From: an uncultured Candidatus Saccharibacteria bacterium
Lineage (GTDB): Bacteria; Patescibacteria; Saccharimonadia; Saccharimonadales; UBA4665
Length of the DNA stretch: 8,993 bases
Assembly (NCBI GenBank): GCA_903925195.1
Contig: CAIYEO010000087.1
Coordinates: 1 to 8,993, forward strand
Reading direction: 5' to 3'
Below the pieces are notes generated by a model, which saw nothing but the letters and a program-made list of their open reading frames with translations, searched no databases and was not told the origin of the DNA. A program made the position numbers and the translations under genes. Of the stretch, positions 8,761-8,993 are shown one piece after another (the first letter of the stretch is position 1; every line of letters begins with the position of its first letter).

Positions 8761-8809
8761 AGTTGAGATTTTGAGGTTATTTTAAATGTCTCTCAATTGG
8801 ACATTAAAA
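8761..8809 (+). promoter_or_regulatory. rRNA leader with two competing hairpins
   Basis: One fold pairs 8761-8768 with 8791-8798 (8 bp, core TTGAGA/TCTCAA). The other pairs AATGTC (8785-8790) with GACATT (8800-8805), extendable by TTTT/AAAA around one bulged A. They share TCTCAA (8791-8796) and exclude each other. The rRNA processing stem normally pairs the leader with sequence beyond 16S, which is outside the window, so the true fold cannot be settled. Confidence 0.3.
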
Positions 8810-8871
8810 ATTTGAGTAGTGCAAATCAACGTCAGTTCATTTATTTGATTTTAAGTTAAGTTTTAAATTCT

Positions 8872-8993
<122 letters not shown>

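Overview
The window looks like the chromosome of a Patescibacteria (CPR) bacterium, most probably a Saccharibacterium (TM7). The evidence is low G+C, a reduced-genome style gene set, and a small protein with a conserved C-terminal motif that I recall from Saccharibacteria, sitting next to a chromosomal VirD4/TraG-like ATPase. The 16S rRNA 5' end is also of a type I associate with that phylum. TGA acts as a normal stop (two genes end in it, and no gene reads through it), so this is not a lineage that recodes UGA, such as Absconditabacteria or Gracilibacteria. The phylum call is from memory of motif and 16S style and was not searched.

Layout, all on the + strand. Positions 1-250 are a very AT-rich gene-free stretch. 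Positions 253-473 look like a free-standing non-coding RNA gene: an extended -10 promoter, a transcript of about 185 nt with at least four well-formed hairpins, and a near-perfect intrinsic terminator. I could not match it to tmRNA, RNase P RNA, SRP RNA or 6S RNA, and it is the strongest candidate here for something undescribed. Immediately after the terminator lies a small four-helix membrane protein (502-852). Next comes a two-gene unit (894-4155): a small Pro/Asn-rich protein with a conserved C-terminal motif, apparently expressed from a leaderless mRNA, and a 944-residue membrane-anchored VirD4/TraG-type ATPase. This pair probably belongs to a type IV secretion/conjugation-like machine whose other parts are outside the window.

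Positions 4156-8720 hold the DNA gyrase operon gyrB-gyrA with its own promoter, which is framed by a 9-bp inverted repeat. gyrB starts with GTG, and gyrA follows 9 nt after the gyrB stop. The catalytic motifs of both subunits are intact, and GyrA has the GyrA box typical of a true gyrase. The main quinolone-contact serine of GyrA is replaced by alanine. A 151-bp spacer with a probable rRNA promoter and no recognisable terminator leads into the 5' end of a 16S rRNA gene (8872 to the window end), so gyrase and rRNA are co-oriented neighbours.
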